64,000 nt of DNA from Streptomyces sp. HUAS MG91. GTDB taxonomy: Bacteria; Actinomycetota; Actinomycetes; Streptomycetales; Streptomycetaceae. The notes under the pieces are model-generated. The model did no database searches and was not told the origin of the DNA. It was given only the letters and a program-made list of their open reading frames with translations. The position numbers and the translations under genes were made by a program. The stretch is taken from assembly GCF_040529335.1 (NCBI RefSeq), contig NZ_CP159534.1:7378001-7442000 (forward strand). Direction: 5' to 3'. Within the stretch, counting starts at the first letter, position 1. The number at the start of each line of letters is the position of its first letter. Of the stretch, positions 34,328 to 42,768 are shown in pieces.

Positions 34328-35101
34328 TCAGTGGGCGCGTACCACCTGGGCGGTGAGCAGGTGTGCGTCGAGCAGGGTGATGTCGGCGGTGCGGTCGGCC
34401 CGGGAGTAGCCGGCCAGCATGCGTTTCGTCATGATCAGGGCTTCCGGTGAGCGTCTGGCGAGCGGCCGGGTCCATGCGGCGACCGTGCGGTCCAGTTCGT
34501 CGGCCGGGGCCACCTTGTGCAGGAGCGAGATCCGGTGCGCGGTGGCGGCGTCGAACGTGTCGCAGGTGAGCATGAGTTCGCGGATCCTCGCGGCGCCGCC
34601 CTCGGAGATCAGGCGGCCCATGGCCCCGCCCCACGCGGGAGGCAGACCGAGGCCCACCTCCGGCATGCGGAACCGGCAGGTGTCCGCGCCCGCGCGCAGG
34701 TCGCAGTACGAGGCCAGCGCGAGACCGGCTCCGACGACCTTGCCGTGGAGCCGGGCGATGGTGATCGCGTGCGTGGTCTCCAGCGCCTGGCACAGCCGGT
34801 GGGCCCTGTCCACGATGCGGCGCAGGGCGGCGCCGCTCGGGTCCTGCTCCATGGCGGCCTGGAACTCGGTGCGGTCCGCGCCCAGGCAGAAGTCCTCGCC
34901 CAGCGAGGAGAGCACCAGGACGCGGATGTCGGGTCTCTCGTGGAGATCGTCCAGCACTCCGATGAGTTCGTCGACGACGGCGACGCCCAGCGTGGGGTCC
35001 TGCCCCTCGGGGGCGAGGCGGACATGGAGCACCGGGCCGTCCTGCTCGACGCGTATCGCTTTGGGGGAGGGCATCGAGAGGAATCGATTCTGTTCTGTCA
35101 T
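34328..35101 (-). CDS. Enoyl-CoA hydratase/isomerase family protein
   Basis: 257 residues of the crotonase fold: oxyanion-hole segment LSSLGEDFCLGADRTEF, helix region ARLHGKVVGAGLALASYCDL and RFRMPEVGLGLPPAWGGAMG. Of the two usual catalytic acids, the one in M-P-E-V-G-L is present. The start ATG overlaps the stop of the P450 upstream (ATGA), so this enzyme is translationally tied to the conservon's second P450, suggesting action on a CoA- or acyl-linked P450 product. Last gene of the conservon operon. Confidence 0.88.
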   Translation of the reverse strand: MTEQNRFLSMPSPKAIRVEQDGPVLHVRLAPEGQDPTLGVAVVDELIGVLDDLHERPDIRVLVLSSLGEDFCLGADRTEFQAAMEQDPSGAALRRIVDRAHRLCQALETTHAITIARLHGKVVGAGLALASYCDLRAGADTCRFRMPEVGLGLPPAWGGAMGRLISEGGAARIRELMLTCDTFDAATAHRISLLHKVAPADELDRTVAAWTRPLARRSPEALIMTKRMLAGYSRADRTADITLLDAHLLTAQVVRAH

Positions 35102-36345
35102 GCGGGGGCAACGTCCAGATTCAGCGGGCGCCGGAACGCCACTCGGGGCGCCCAGGCGGGAGGGCGGACCAGCGTCAGGCGGGGAAGGCGCTGGGTCAGA
35201 TGGCGGAGCAGGGTCTGGGCCTCCAGCCGGGCCAGGGGGGCACCGAGGCAGTAGTGGATGCCCCCGCTGAAGGCGAGGTGGGCGGGTTTGCGCAGCGGGT
35301 CGAAGAGATCGGGGTCGTGGTGGCGCGCCGGATCGCGGTGGGCCGCCGCCACCATGAGGTGCACCATCTCGTCCCGGCGGATCTCGGTCCCTTCGAGCAC
35401 CGTGTCCCGGGCGGCGACCCGGCTGATGACATGGGTCGGCGGGTCGTAGCGGAGCGTCTCCTCGACGAATGCGGGGACGAGATCGGGGCAGGAGGCGATC
35501 AGGTTCCACCGTTCCGGCCGTTCGACGAGCCGGAGCGCGGTCATGGTCAGCAGGGTCGACGTGGTCTCCAGCGCCGCCAGGACGACGAACAAGGCCAGCA
35601 GGTAGACCTGTTCGTCGGCCTCGTCGCGGTCCGGTTCCACGGCGTCCCACGCCTGTATCCACCGGGACACGGGGTCGTCGCCGGGCCGGGCCCGTCTGCT
35701 GCGGACCAGCTCGACGAAGTAGGCCCGCAGTTCGGCCGTGGCCGCGTCCGACCTGGCCAACTGGGTCGCGGAGGGCAGCAGTTCCTGCGTGAAGACCTGC
35801 TCGTGGGTCAGGTCGCGCAGCCGCGGCCAGTCCGCGGCGGGCAGGCCGAGCCAGTGCCCGATGGTGGCGACCGGCAGCTCCTCGCTGACCAGGGTGGCGA
35901 AGTCGGCCTCGCCCTCCCGCAGTTGCTCGGTCAGGTCGTCGAGGAGCCGGACGGTCACCTGGTCGAGCATCCGGCCCATGTCCTGGATGGTGGTGCGGTC
36001 GAACCCGCCGGCGGCCCGGCGGACCCGGGTGTGGTCGGGAGGGTTGAGCGCGGGCAGGGTCCTGCCCATCTCCCGCGAGGAGGGGGCGTTCCAGCGCGTA
36101 CCGGCCCCCTGGCGTTCTCGCCAGCTCGCGTCCGGTTCGATCCACTCGCGACTTCTCAGTATCCGGTCGCACAGGTCGAAGCCGGTGACGAGTGAGCCGC
36201 CCCACGGGGCGGGACTGACGCCGCCCCGGGCAGCGAGTTCTGCGTAGAAGGGGAAGGGGTCGGCCTGTCCCGCGGCGGTCCGCAGTCGGGAGAACAGTGA
36301 GACCGCGGCCCGGCGGTCGTACGGCCGGGTGGAGACAACTCCCAT
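35098..36345 (-). CDS. Cytochrome P450, CYP154-like (conservon P450)
   Basis: 415 residues. Heme loop FSGGIHYCLGAPLARLEAQ with the axial Cys, K-helix ExxR in VEETLRYDPPTHV, and the I-helix written ALETTSTLLT (A-x-E-T-T, near normal). ATG with AAAGGAG at eight bases. Placed directly after a CYP157-like gene and the cvnA-D genes; CYP157/CYP154 pairs are known attachments of Streptomyces conservons. It should be the catalytically normal partner. Electron donors are not encoded nearby; substrate unknown. Confidence 0.88.
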   Translation of the reverse strand: MGVVSTRPYDRRAAVSLFSRLRTAAGQADPFPFYAELAARGGVSPAPWGGSLVTGFDLCDRILRSREWIEPDASWRERQGAGTRWNAPSSREMGRTLPALNPPDHTRVRRAAGGFDRTTIQDMGRMLDQVTVRLLDDLTEQLREGEADFATLVSEELPVATIGHWLGLPAADWPRLRDLTHEQVFTQELLPSATQLARSDAATAELRAYFVELVRSRRARPGDDPVSRWIQAWDAVEPDRDEADEQVYLLALFVVLAALETTSTLLTMTALRLVERPERWNLIASCPDLVPAFVEETLRYDPPTHVISRVAARDTVLEGTEIRRDEMVHLMVAAAHRDPARHHDPDLFDPLRKPAHLAFSGGIHYCLGAPLARLEAQTLLRHLTQRLPRLTLVRPPAWAPRVAFRRPLNLDVAPA

Positions 36346-36438
36346 GGCGGTAGCTCCTTTCTGAGCTTCAGCCGCCATGAATACCCACATGATCGTTCAA
36401 GCATCCAATAACCCACTGTCCTCACAGGGTTACTTAGA

Positions 36439-37833
36439 TCACTCGCCTCTCGTCCACGCCACGAAGCGGCTGAAAAGTCCCCCCTTGCGCTGCGGCTGCG
36501 CCTGGCGGGCCGGAGCGGAACCGGCCGTGGTCTGGCCGCCCTGCGTGACGTAGGCGTCCGCGGGAGCGGTCGCCGCGCCGATGCCGGACGACGCCTGGCC
36601 GGAGTCGCCGAGGGCGAACGGAACGGCCCGCGAGGTGAACCGGACGGGGAGCGTCACCAGCGACCGGCTCCACGGCGAGGGCACCCAGGCCAGGGTCGAG
36701 AAGGGCTGGCGCAGTTCGACGTCCGGCAGCCGCTTGAGCAGCGACTCCACGGCCGTGACCGCGATCATGAACGCCGGGTCCTTGGCCGGGCAGGCGTGCG
36801 GGCCGGCGCCGAAGCCCAAGTGGGCCTTCGCGCTGAGCTGTTCGCGGTGGACGTTCAGCTTGGGGTCGGTGTTGGCCCCGGCGAAGGAGATCAGCACCGG
36901 GTCGTTCGCGCGGATGACCCGGTTGCCCAGCTCGACGTCGTGCGTCGGGTAGTGGGCCGCGTAGTTGGCGATCGGCGCGTAGTTCCACAGCGTGTGGGAG
37001 ACGGCGCTCTCGACCGGCAGCCCGGCCTGCCACTCCTCGCCCAGGTACAGCGCGGTGCTGGTGCCGATGGTGGCCGCCAGGGGCGCCGTACCGCCGGACA
37101 GCAGGGTCACGAGCTGGTGCAGCACCTCCTCGTCGCTCAGCTGGGCCGGGTGCTGCATCAGACGCGTCGTCAGATCCAGTCCGGGGCTGCGGTGCTTGAG
37201 GGCGATCAGCTCGGCGAGCGCGCCGCCGAGGATCTCGTCGGCACCCGGAGTGCCCTCGAAGATGCCGCTGATCCCGGCGATCACCCGGTCGCCGAGCTCG
37301 GGCGGGCAGCCGAACAGCTGGCTGAAGACCAGCAGCGGCAGCGGCTGGGCGTAGGACGCCATCAGCTCCGCCTGGCCGCTGGGGTCGGCGCTGAAGCGGC
37401 CGATCAGGTAGTCGGCGGACTGCTGCGTCAGGCGGACGATCTGGCGCTCGTCGACCGTCGCGAGGCTCTCGGTCACGACCTGGCGCAGCCGGGCGTGCGC
37501 GGCGCCGTCGCTGAACAGCGCGTTCGGACGGTAGCCCATCATCGGCAGGGCCGGGCTGTCGGCCGGGACGCGCCCCTCGTTCAGCGCGTTCCAGCGCCGC
37601 GAGTCACGCACGAAGGACGCCGGGTTCTGCAGGATGTACAGGGCCGCGTCGTAGCTGGTGACCAGCTCGACCTCGACGTCCGGGGCGATGTCCACCGGCG
37701 CGCTGGGCCCGGCCGCGCGCAGGTGCGCGTAGTGGCCGTCGGGGTCCGCGCCGAACGCGGATCCGTAGAGCCGGACGTTCTCGTGCGCGGGGCAGCCCGG
37801 CGGTATGTGCGAGGACTCAGTGGGCTGTTGCAT
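36439..37833 (-). CDS. Cytochrome P450, CYP157-like, lacking the ExxR motif
   Basis: 464 residues. N-terminus IPPGCPAHENVRLYGSAFGA and heme loop GFGAGPHACPAKDPAF with Cys348 are clear. Where the K-helix should read E-x-x-R there is SHTLWNYAP (279-287), so ExxR is absent. Loss of ExxR is a published property of the CYP157 family, and CYP157 genes lie with CYP154 genes behind conservons, as here. The I-helix is also unusual (LLSGGTAPLAATIG). A C-terminal tail of about 60 residues, rich in Ala/Gln/Gly and ending KGGLFSRFVAWTRGE, has a basic-aromatic end that might touch the membrane. Ribosome site weak; likely co-transcribed with cvnD. Confidence 0.87.
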   Translation of the reverse strand: MQQPTESSHIPPGCPAHENVRLYGSAFGADPDGHYAHLRAAGPSAPVDIAPDVEVELVTSYDAALYILQNPASFVRDSRRWNALNEGRVPADSPALPMMGYRPNALFSDGAAHARLRQVVTESLATVDERQIVRLTQQSADYLIGRFSADPSGQAELMASYAQPLPLLVFSQLFGCPPELGDRVIAGISGIFEGTPGADEILGGALAELIALKHRSPGLDLTTRLMQHPAQLSDEEVLHQLVTLLSGGTAPLAATIGTSTALYLGEEWQAGLPVESAVSHTLWNYAPIANYAAHYPTHDVELGNRVIRANDPVLISFAGANTDPKLNVHREQLSAKAHLGFGAGPHACPAKDPAFMIAVTAVESLLKRLPDVELRQPFSTLAWVPSPWSRSLVTLPVRFTSRAVPFALGDSGQASSGIGAATAPADAYVTQGGQTTAGSAPARQAQPQRKGGLFSRFVAWTRGE

Positions 37834-37997
37834 TCCGTGCTCCTAGGGGCCTGGCCGGCGGCCTCGGCCGCGCGTGGGTGGCGATCTCTTGTCGGTGCGG
37901 GTGAGCGGGGTCGGGACGGCGCCCGGCGCCTGTCGTCGAACTCCCCGCCGCCGCGCGGCGTCCGGTACGCGGCAGAGCACGCACCGGACGCCGCGCG

Positions 37998-38014
37998 GCC
38001 GCCCTCCGGGCGGC
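37998..38014 (-). repeat. GC hairpin between cvnD and the CYP157-like gene
   Basis: GCCGCCC-TCC-GGGCGGC, a seven-base perfect stem inside a 202-base gap in the conservon operon. Could be an RNA-processing or partial termination site separating the signalling genes from the P450 genes. Confidence 0.4.
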
Positions 38015-38035
38015 GGGGGAGTGTGCGGACAGGCC

Positions 38036-38596
38036 CTAGGCGAGCAGGGTCATCAGGTGCTCCACCAGGGTGATGAGTGCCTGCCCGGCGGACTCCTCGT
38101 CGCGCACGTCGCAGCCGACGACCGGGGTGTCCGGAGACAGATTCAGCGCCTCGTGCACTTCTTCGAGGGGGTAGTCGGCGGTGCCGTCGAACCGGTTGAC
38201 GCCGATCGCGTACGTCAGGCCGAACCGTTCCACCAGGTCGAGGACCGGGAACGACTCCTCGAGGCGCTCGGGGTCGACGAGGACGAGCGCGCCCAGCGCG
38301 CCGCGCGACAGCTCCTCCCACATCTCCTTGAAGCGCTCCTGCCCGGGGGTGCCGAACAGATAGAGGACGAGACTGTCACTGAGGCTGAGCCGGCCGAAGT
38401 CCATGGCCACGGTCGTGGTCGTCTTGTTCGGCGTGCCCGAGAGGTCGTCGAAGCCGACACTGGCCTCGGTGATCTCCTCCTCGGTCCGCAGCGGCTCGAT
38501 CTCGGAGAGGGCGCCGATGCAGGTGGTCTTCCCGACCCCGAAGTGCCCCACGATGAGGATCTTCACTGCGTGCGAGACGTCTGGATCCAAGTACAA
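38036..38596 (-). CDS. cvnD: Conservon protein D: Ras-like small GTPase
   Basis: 186 residues. P-loop KILIVGHFGVGKTTCIGA, G2/switch I region EASVGFDDLSGTPNKTTTTV, G3 region LFGTPGQERFKEMWEE and the base-specificity motif as VNRFDG. Start taken as TTG at 38596 with GGAG six bases upstream; a GTG (before KILIVG) is an alternative. The CvnC stop lies one base before this start. Partner of CvnA-C in the membrane-associated conservon complex. Confidence 0.93.
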   Translation of the reverse strand: MYLDPDVSHAVKILIVGHFGVGKTTCIGALSEIEPLRTEEEITEASVGFDDLSGTPNKTTTTVAMDFGRLSLSDSLVLYLFGTPGQERFKEMWEELSRGALGALVLVDPERLEESFPVLDLVERFGLTYAIGVNRFDGTADYPLEEVHEALNLSPDTPVVGCDVRDEESAGQALITLVEHLMTLLA

Positions 38597-38597
38597 G

Positions 38598-38984
38598 TTA
38601 CGCTCCGAATCGCTTCTTCCGCAGGCCGTCGAGGACGGCGCTGACCAGCTCCCTGTCGACCCTTTCGGCACTGGGGATGGGCTTGCGGACGAGGATCAGG
38701 CCACCCTCCTCCAGCTGCGCCAGCAGGATGCGGACGATGCCCAGCGGCAGATGGGTGTGTCCGGCCACCTCGGCCACGGACAGGAACCCGTTGGCCACCA
38801 GGTCCAGGACCGTGCGCGCCTCGGGGGACAGGGCGCGCGCGGCGGTGTCGGCGTCGCGGGCGGCCGTCACCAGCGCGGTGTGCGCGTACTGGTGATCCGG
38901 CGGCAGGGCACGCCCGTTCGTGATCACGAAGAGCGGTACTAAGGGAGAGGTGAGTTCCAGTCCCTCGTCGGGCTCCTCAGACAT
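38598..38984 (-). CDS. cvnC: Conservon protein C: DUF742
   Basis: 128 residues: TSPLVPLFVITNGRALPPDH at the N-terminus, then a winged-helix-like region VLDLVANGFLSVAEVAGHTH, LPLGIVRILLAQLEEGGLIL-V-R, the DUF742 signature. Overlaps the end of cvnB by eight bases and is followed after one base by cvnD. Acts with CvnB and CvnD as part of the sensor complex. Confidence 0.93.
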   Translation of the reverse strand: MSEEPDEGLELTSPLVPLFVITNGRALPPDHQYAHTALVTAARDADTAARALSPEARTVLDLVANGFLSVAEVAGHTHLPLGIVRILLAQLEEGGLILVRKPIPSAERVDRELVSAVLDGLRKKRFGA

Positions 38985-39822
38985 CGCCGACTCTCCCTCC
39001 GGGTGCGGAGTGCGCGGTCAGTTCCGGTACCGCCTGGTGCAGGCGGGTGGTGAACTCCTCGATGTCGCAGTCGTGTTCGGCCGACGCGGCGAGGAAGGCC
39101 CCGTCGCCGGCGGCGATCAGGAAGATCCATCCGTGCGAGAACTCGATGACTGTCTGCCGCCACGTCGCGTTCTCGACGGCGCCCGCGAACTGGGACGTCA
39201 CCCGGCTGTAGGCGTGGATGCCGGTCATGGCGGCGGAGATGGTGTCCGCCAGGTCCCGGCTCATCGCGGAGGTCGCCCCGCGCGGCAGTCCGTCCCCGCC
39301 CAGCAGGACGGCGTGCCGGGCGCCGCGTACCTCCGCGACCGCCCGGTCCAGCTCGGGCAGCACGAACCCCGACCCGCCGGTGGCCCCGGGCCGGTCCGCG
39401 GCGCCGGAGCCCGACGCCCCGTACTCGTCCGTCGGGACGCGGGGCGGCGAGGTGAGGTTGTTGCCCAGGCGGGCCACCAGCCGGTGCATGCGGAAGGAGA
39501 TCTGCTGCATGTCGACGTCGGGCTCGGCCGCGGCGGCGAGATAGGCGCCCTGCCCGGCACCGATCAGGAAGATCCAGCCGTGGTCGAACTCGATGACCGT
39601 CTGGCTCCACTCCCCTTCCTTCGCCGAACCGGCGAAGTGCGCGGTGGCCCGGCTGAGGGACTGCATGCCCGCCATGGCGGCCGAGATGGTGTCGACGTCC
39701 TTCGGGTCCAGCCCCTCCGTCGCACCGCGGGGAAGACCGTCGGCGGACAGCAGGACGGCGTGCCGCGCCAGGGGCACGTTCTGCACGATGTCCTGGAGCA
39801 TCCAGGACAGGTCTGGCGTCAT
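38977..39822 (-). CDS. cvnB: Conservon protein B with two tandem Roadblock/LC7 domains
   Basis: 281 residues, twice the usual ~140. Domain 1 (about 1-115) has LSWMLQDIVQNVPLARHAVL, SADGLPRGATEGLDPKDVDT, SQTVIEFDHGWIFLIGAGQG; domain 2 (about 150-270) repeats it: VLPELDRAVAEVRGARHAVL, GGDGLPRGATSAMSRDLADT, RQTVIEFSHGWIFLIAAGDG. A Gly/Ser/Pro linker joins them. Roadblock proteins normally dimerise and regulate small GTPases; a fused pair would be a built-in dimer able to act asymmetrically. ATG overlaps the cvnA stop (ATGA). Confidence 0.93.
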   Translation of the reverse strand: MTPDLSWMLQDIVQNVPLARHAVLLSADGLPRGATEGLDPKDVDTISAAMAGMQSLSRATAHFAGSAKEGEWSQTVIEFDHGWIFLIGAGQGAYLAAAAEPDVDMQQISFRMHRLVARLGNNLTSPPRVPTDEYGASGSGAADRPGATGGSGFVLPELDRAVAEVRGARHAVLLGGDGLPRGATSAMSRDLADTISAAMTGIHAYSRVTSQFAGAVENATWRQTVIEFSHGWIFLIAAGDGAFLAASAEHDCDIEEFTTRLHQAVPELTAHSAPGGRVGDV

Positions 39823-41042
39823 TCGTCTTCAGACCCTTCGGCGGACGGGGTGTCGATCTTGCGGGCCGAGAGGGTGCCCCGCTGGAGGGCGCCCAGGCTG
39901 CGGCCCGAGGCACGCGGCCCTCCCTCGGAGGCCCCGAACGCGGGCCGCCGGGGCGACGCGTCGGGCACGCTCGCGATGGGGGACTGGCGCTCGCCCCGCT
40001 TCGGCAGGCCGTGCACCGTGCGCTTGGGGGGCTCGGCCCGCGTCGGCGCCGGGGGCTCGGGCCGCTCGACGGGCGGCTGCGCCGGGGCGGCCTGACGGAT
40101 CGGGCTGACGGGCGCGTCGGCCCTCGGCGGCGTCTCCTCCATGGTCCACAGCTCCTCGGGCAGCAGCACGACGGCGCGGACACCGCCGTACCGGGAGACT
40201 CCGGTGACATCCACCTTGAAGCCGTACTGGCGGGCGATCAGACCGATGACGGGGAAGCCGAACTTGGGCTGCGTGCCCAGCTGCGACAGGCGGGGAACGT
40301 CGTCACCGGAGAGCAGCGCGGTCGCGCGCTGCCGGTCCTCGTCGCTCATGCTGACGCCCGCGTCGTCGATGACGATGCACAGGTTGTTCTGGATGCGCTG
40401 GAAGGTCACCTCGATCGGTGCGTCCTGCTGCGAGAAGCTCGCCGCGTTGTCGAGGAGTTCGGCCACCGCGAGGGCGACGGGCGCGACCGCGGACGCCTTC
40501 AGCGCGAGTCCGGTCTGCTGCATGATCGCGACCCGGCTGAAGTTGCGGATCTGGCCCTGGGCGCTGCGCACCACGTCGTAGACGCTGGCCGGCCTGTTGC
40601 GCCGGCCGAGGGGCGCGCCGCACATCACGGCGATGCCCTGGGCCTTGCGGGCCATCTGGGCGTTGGAGTGGTTCACGTCCAGGAGGTCGCTGAGGACGGC
40701 GTGTCCTCCGTACCGCTGCTGCACGCCGTGCAGCAGGGTGGTCTGCTCGGCCGCGAGGCTCTGCAGGAAGCTGGCGGCGCCCTTGAGGACCGCCTTGGTG
40801 TTCTCCTCGGCATCTTCCTTCGCGGCGAGGATGGCGCTCTCGCGCTCGGTCCAGATTCTCTGCAACTCGGCAGACGAGCCATGGAGTTGACGTTCCAGAG
40901 TGCTCACCTGCTGACGCAGATCGGCTTCTGACCGCTGCTTCTTCGCCGCGAGCGCTCTACTGCGGATGGTGAGTGCCACGACGGCGGCGACGGATATCGC
41001 CGCTATCACAACCAGGCACCACACCAGTGCGTCTCGTGTCAT
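39819..41042 (-). CDS. cvnA: Conservon protein A: membrane histidine-kinase-like ATPase
   Basis: 407 residues from an ATG with AAAGG; upstream frame lacks a ribosome site. One N-terminal membrane helix (LVWCLVVIAAISVAAVVALT), a coiled coil with EADLRQQVSTLERQLHGSSA, a nitrate-sensor-kinase-like region, then an HATPase domain with N-box VAELLDNAASFSQQDAPIEV and G-boxes DDAGVSMSD and GFPVIGLIARQYGFKVDVTG. No phospho-accepting H-box is visible, as for other CvnA proteins. The Pro/Arg-rich C-terminal tail (about 310-407) is disordered. First gene of the operon. Confidence 0.92.
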   Translation of the reverse strand: MTRDALVWCLVVIAAISVAAVVALTIRSRALAAKKQRSEADLRQQVSTLERQLHGSSAELQRIWTERESAILAAKEDAEENTKAVLKGAASFLQSLAAEQTTLLHGVQQRYGGHAVLSDLLDVNHSNAQMARKAQGIAVMCGAPLGRRNRPASVYDVVRSAQGQIRNFSRVAIMQQTGLALKASAVAPVALAVAELLDNAASFSQQDAPIEVTFQRIQNNLCIVIDDAGVSMSDEDRQRATALLSGDDVPRLSQLGTQPKFGFPVIGLIARQYGFKVDVTGVSRYGGVRAVVLLPEELWTMEETPPRADAPVSPIRQAAPAQPPVERPEPPAPTRAEPPKRTVHGLPKRGERQSPIASVPDASPRRPAFGASEGGPRASGRSLGALQRGTLSARKIDTPSAEGSEDE

Positions 41043-41500
41043 GGAAACCTTTCTCGGCGCATGGCGACAGATGCACTTCGTCAGGGCCCGCGACACGGCC
41101 CAAGAGCGTCACCCGACCGACGATGCACACACGGGGGCACATCGCAAGGAGGCGCGCGGGACGAGTGGATCAAGATCGCGGATGCCGGGATGCTATCACC
41201 GTGATTGACCCTCAGATTCCGCGCGGAAACCGGCCTTTGGGGGCTGGAATTCGCGGGCTCGTCCGCGCGCGGACACCCGTCGGACCGGCCCCGGCCGCGT
41301 CGCCCGGCTGTGCCACCTGGACCAATGCGCGGATTTAGACGGTGCGTTGACAAAAGTCGGCGACGCGGGTCGGTGACGGGGGTCGTGGACACCCCCAGGG
41401 GGTACGGGGTGTCGATGGCGCGACCCGGTCCCGCCCAGAGGCCGTTTCCGGCCAGACGGACGCGGCAAGTTGGCTGGAAAGGCGCGATCGATGAATTCGG
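41043..41500. other. Gene-free stretch between cvnA and the cobalamin riboswitch
   Basis: No convincing gene on either strand. It holds the conservon promoter region, a plus-strand TTGACA at 41347-41352 that could be the -35 for the cbt transcript or a small RNA, and a hairpin GACACCCC-N10-GGGGTGTC at 41388-41413. Confidence 0.4.
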
Positions 41501-41537
41501 TGCCCCGCGACGGGCGGGCCCCGCCCGTCGCGGGGCA
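41501..41537. repeat. 37-base near-perfect palindrome
   Basis: TGCCCCGCGACGGGCGGG is followed, after one base, by its exact reverse complement ending at 41537. Read on either strand it forms an extremely stable hairpin. It stands about 25 bases before the cobalamin riboswitch, upstream of cbtBA. A terminator insulating the riboswitch transcript is likely. Confidence 0.75.
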
Positions 41538-41561
41538 GGCCTCCTTGGCCATGAACGCGAC

Positions 41562-41695
41562 AGACGGTAATCTCGTGCCGTTAGCGACGACGGTCGACGG
41601 AAGCCGGTGAGAACCCGGCACGGTCGCGCCACTGTGATACGGACGCCTCGCGCGCCCGGTGAGTCAGACCCGTGACGGTCGTCCATGTGCACCAC
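41562..41695 (+). ncRNA. Cobalamin riboswitch upstream of cbtBA
   Basis: Contains the conserved core AAGCCGGTGAGAACCCGGCA (41611-41630) followed by CGGTCGCGCCACTGTGA, the B12 box, then a variable arm and GAGTCAGACCCGTGACGGTC. The short CGGGACGCGAACTCCCG hairpin after it (41701-41717) precedes the GAAGGAGG ribosome site of cbtB and is the likely expression platform. Adenosylcobalamin should turn the cobalt transporter off. Boundaries approximate. Confidence 0.9.
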
Positions 41696-41731
41696 CGAGA
41701 CGGGACGCGAACTCCCGAAGGAGGCCCTGCC

Positions 41732-41953
41732 ATGGCGCAGCACGTCGCCCAGCCGACCGCCACCACCCCTGTCATACCGGCCAAGCTGCCGTTGAAGGCC
41801 ATCGCCCCCTGGGCGGCGTTCTTCGGCATCCTGATGCTCGTCCTGCTGTACTTCGTCGGCGCCGAACAGGGTGCCACCTCGGTGTTCAGCGGAGCGGGCG
41901 TCCACGAGTGGGTGCACGACGCCCGCCACCTGCTCGGCTTCCCCTGCCACTGA
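41732..41953 (+). CDS. cbtB: Cobalt transporter subunit CbtB
   Basis: 73-residue single-span membrane protein: APWAAFFGILMLVLLYFVGA, then AGVHEWVHDARHLLGFPCH, with the His-rich C-terminus typical of CbtB and probably binding Co2+. ATG with GGAGG upstream, under a cobalamin riboswitch, and 25 bases before cbtA. CbtAB is a predicted cobalt uptake system of B12-making bacteria. Confidence 0.92.
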   Translation: MAQHVAQPTATTPVIPAKLPLKAIAPWAAFFGILMLVLLYFVGAEQGATSVFSGAGVHEWVHDARHLLGFPCH

Positions 41954-41978
41954 GAAGGCGGAGGAACGTCGCGCTCCC

Positions 41979-42734
41979 ATGAACTCCACCACCGTACGCA
42001 ACCTGCTCGTGCGGGGGATGCTCGCCGGTCTCGCGGCCGGCGTGCTCGCCCTCGTCATCTCCTACTGGCTCGGTGAGCCGCTGGTCGACAAGGCCATCGG
42101 CTTCGAGGAGTCCCACGCCGGGCACTCGCACGGCGACGAGGTCGAACTCGTCTCCCGCGGCCTGCAGTCCACCGCCGGTCTCGCCACCGGTGTCCTCGTC
42201 TACGGCGTCGCCTTCGGCGGCATCGCCGCACTCGCCTACTGCTTCGCGCTCGGCCGCGTGGGCCGCTTCGGCCCCCGCGCGACCGCCCTGCTCCTGTCGG
42301 GTTGCGCGCTGCTGGCCGTCTACGTCGTACCGTTCCTGAAGTACCCGGCCAATCCGCCCGCCGTCGGCAACCCCGACACCATCGGCAAGCGGACCACCCT
42401 GTACTTCCTGATGATGGTGCTCAGCGTCCTGCTCGCGGTCGCGGCGACCATCCTCGGCAAGCGGCTCGCGCCACGCCTCGGCACCTGGTGGGCCACCGTC
42501 GTCGCCGTCCTCGCCTTCGCCGTGGTCATCGGCCTGGCCTTCCAGTTCCTGCCCGTGATCAACGAGGTGCCCGAGCACTTCCCGGCCGCCGTGCTCTGGC
42601 GCTTCCGGCTCTCGGCCCTCGCCATCCAGATCACGCTGTGGACCGGATTCGGGCTGCTCTTCGGCGAGTTGGCCGAGCGCCTGCTCAACCCCAGGCCCGC
42701 CGCGGCCCGCCAGGCGGTCCCGGCAGCGCACTGA
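41979..42734 (+). CDS. cbtA: Cobalt transporter subunit CbtA
   Basis: 251 residues, five to six membrane helices: LLVRGMLAGLAAGVLALVIS, TGVLVYGVAFGGIAALAYCF, LLSGCALLAVYVVPFLKYPA. A His-rich loop HAGHSHGDE (about 46-54) follows the first helix and may bind metal. Co-transcribed with cbtB under the cobalamin riboswitch and closed by a strong hairpin terminator. ATG has GGAGG somewhat far upstream. Confidence 0.92.
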   Translation: MNSTTVRNLLVRGMLAGLAAGVLALVISYWLGEPLVDKAIGFEESHAGHSHGDEVELVSRGLQSTAGLATGVLVYGVAFGGIAALAYCFALGRVGRFGPRATALLLSGCALLAVYVVPFLKYPANPPAVGNPDTIGKRTTLYFLMMVLSVLLAVAATILGKRLAPRLGTWWATVVAVLAFAVVIGLAFQFLPVINEVPEHFPAAVLWRFRLSALAIQITLWTGFGLLFGELAERLLNPRPAAARQAVPAAH

Positions 42735-42768
42735 ACCGGCCGGTCGAGCAGTGGGACCGAGCCGGAAC

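Noticed and set aside
34328..36205. 625-codon frame fusing an upstream segment to the enoyl-CoA hydratase
   Set aside because: The upstream part is the shadow of the CYP154-like gene; the hydratase begins at 35101 with an ATGA overlap.
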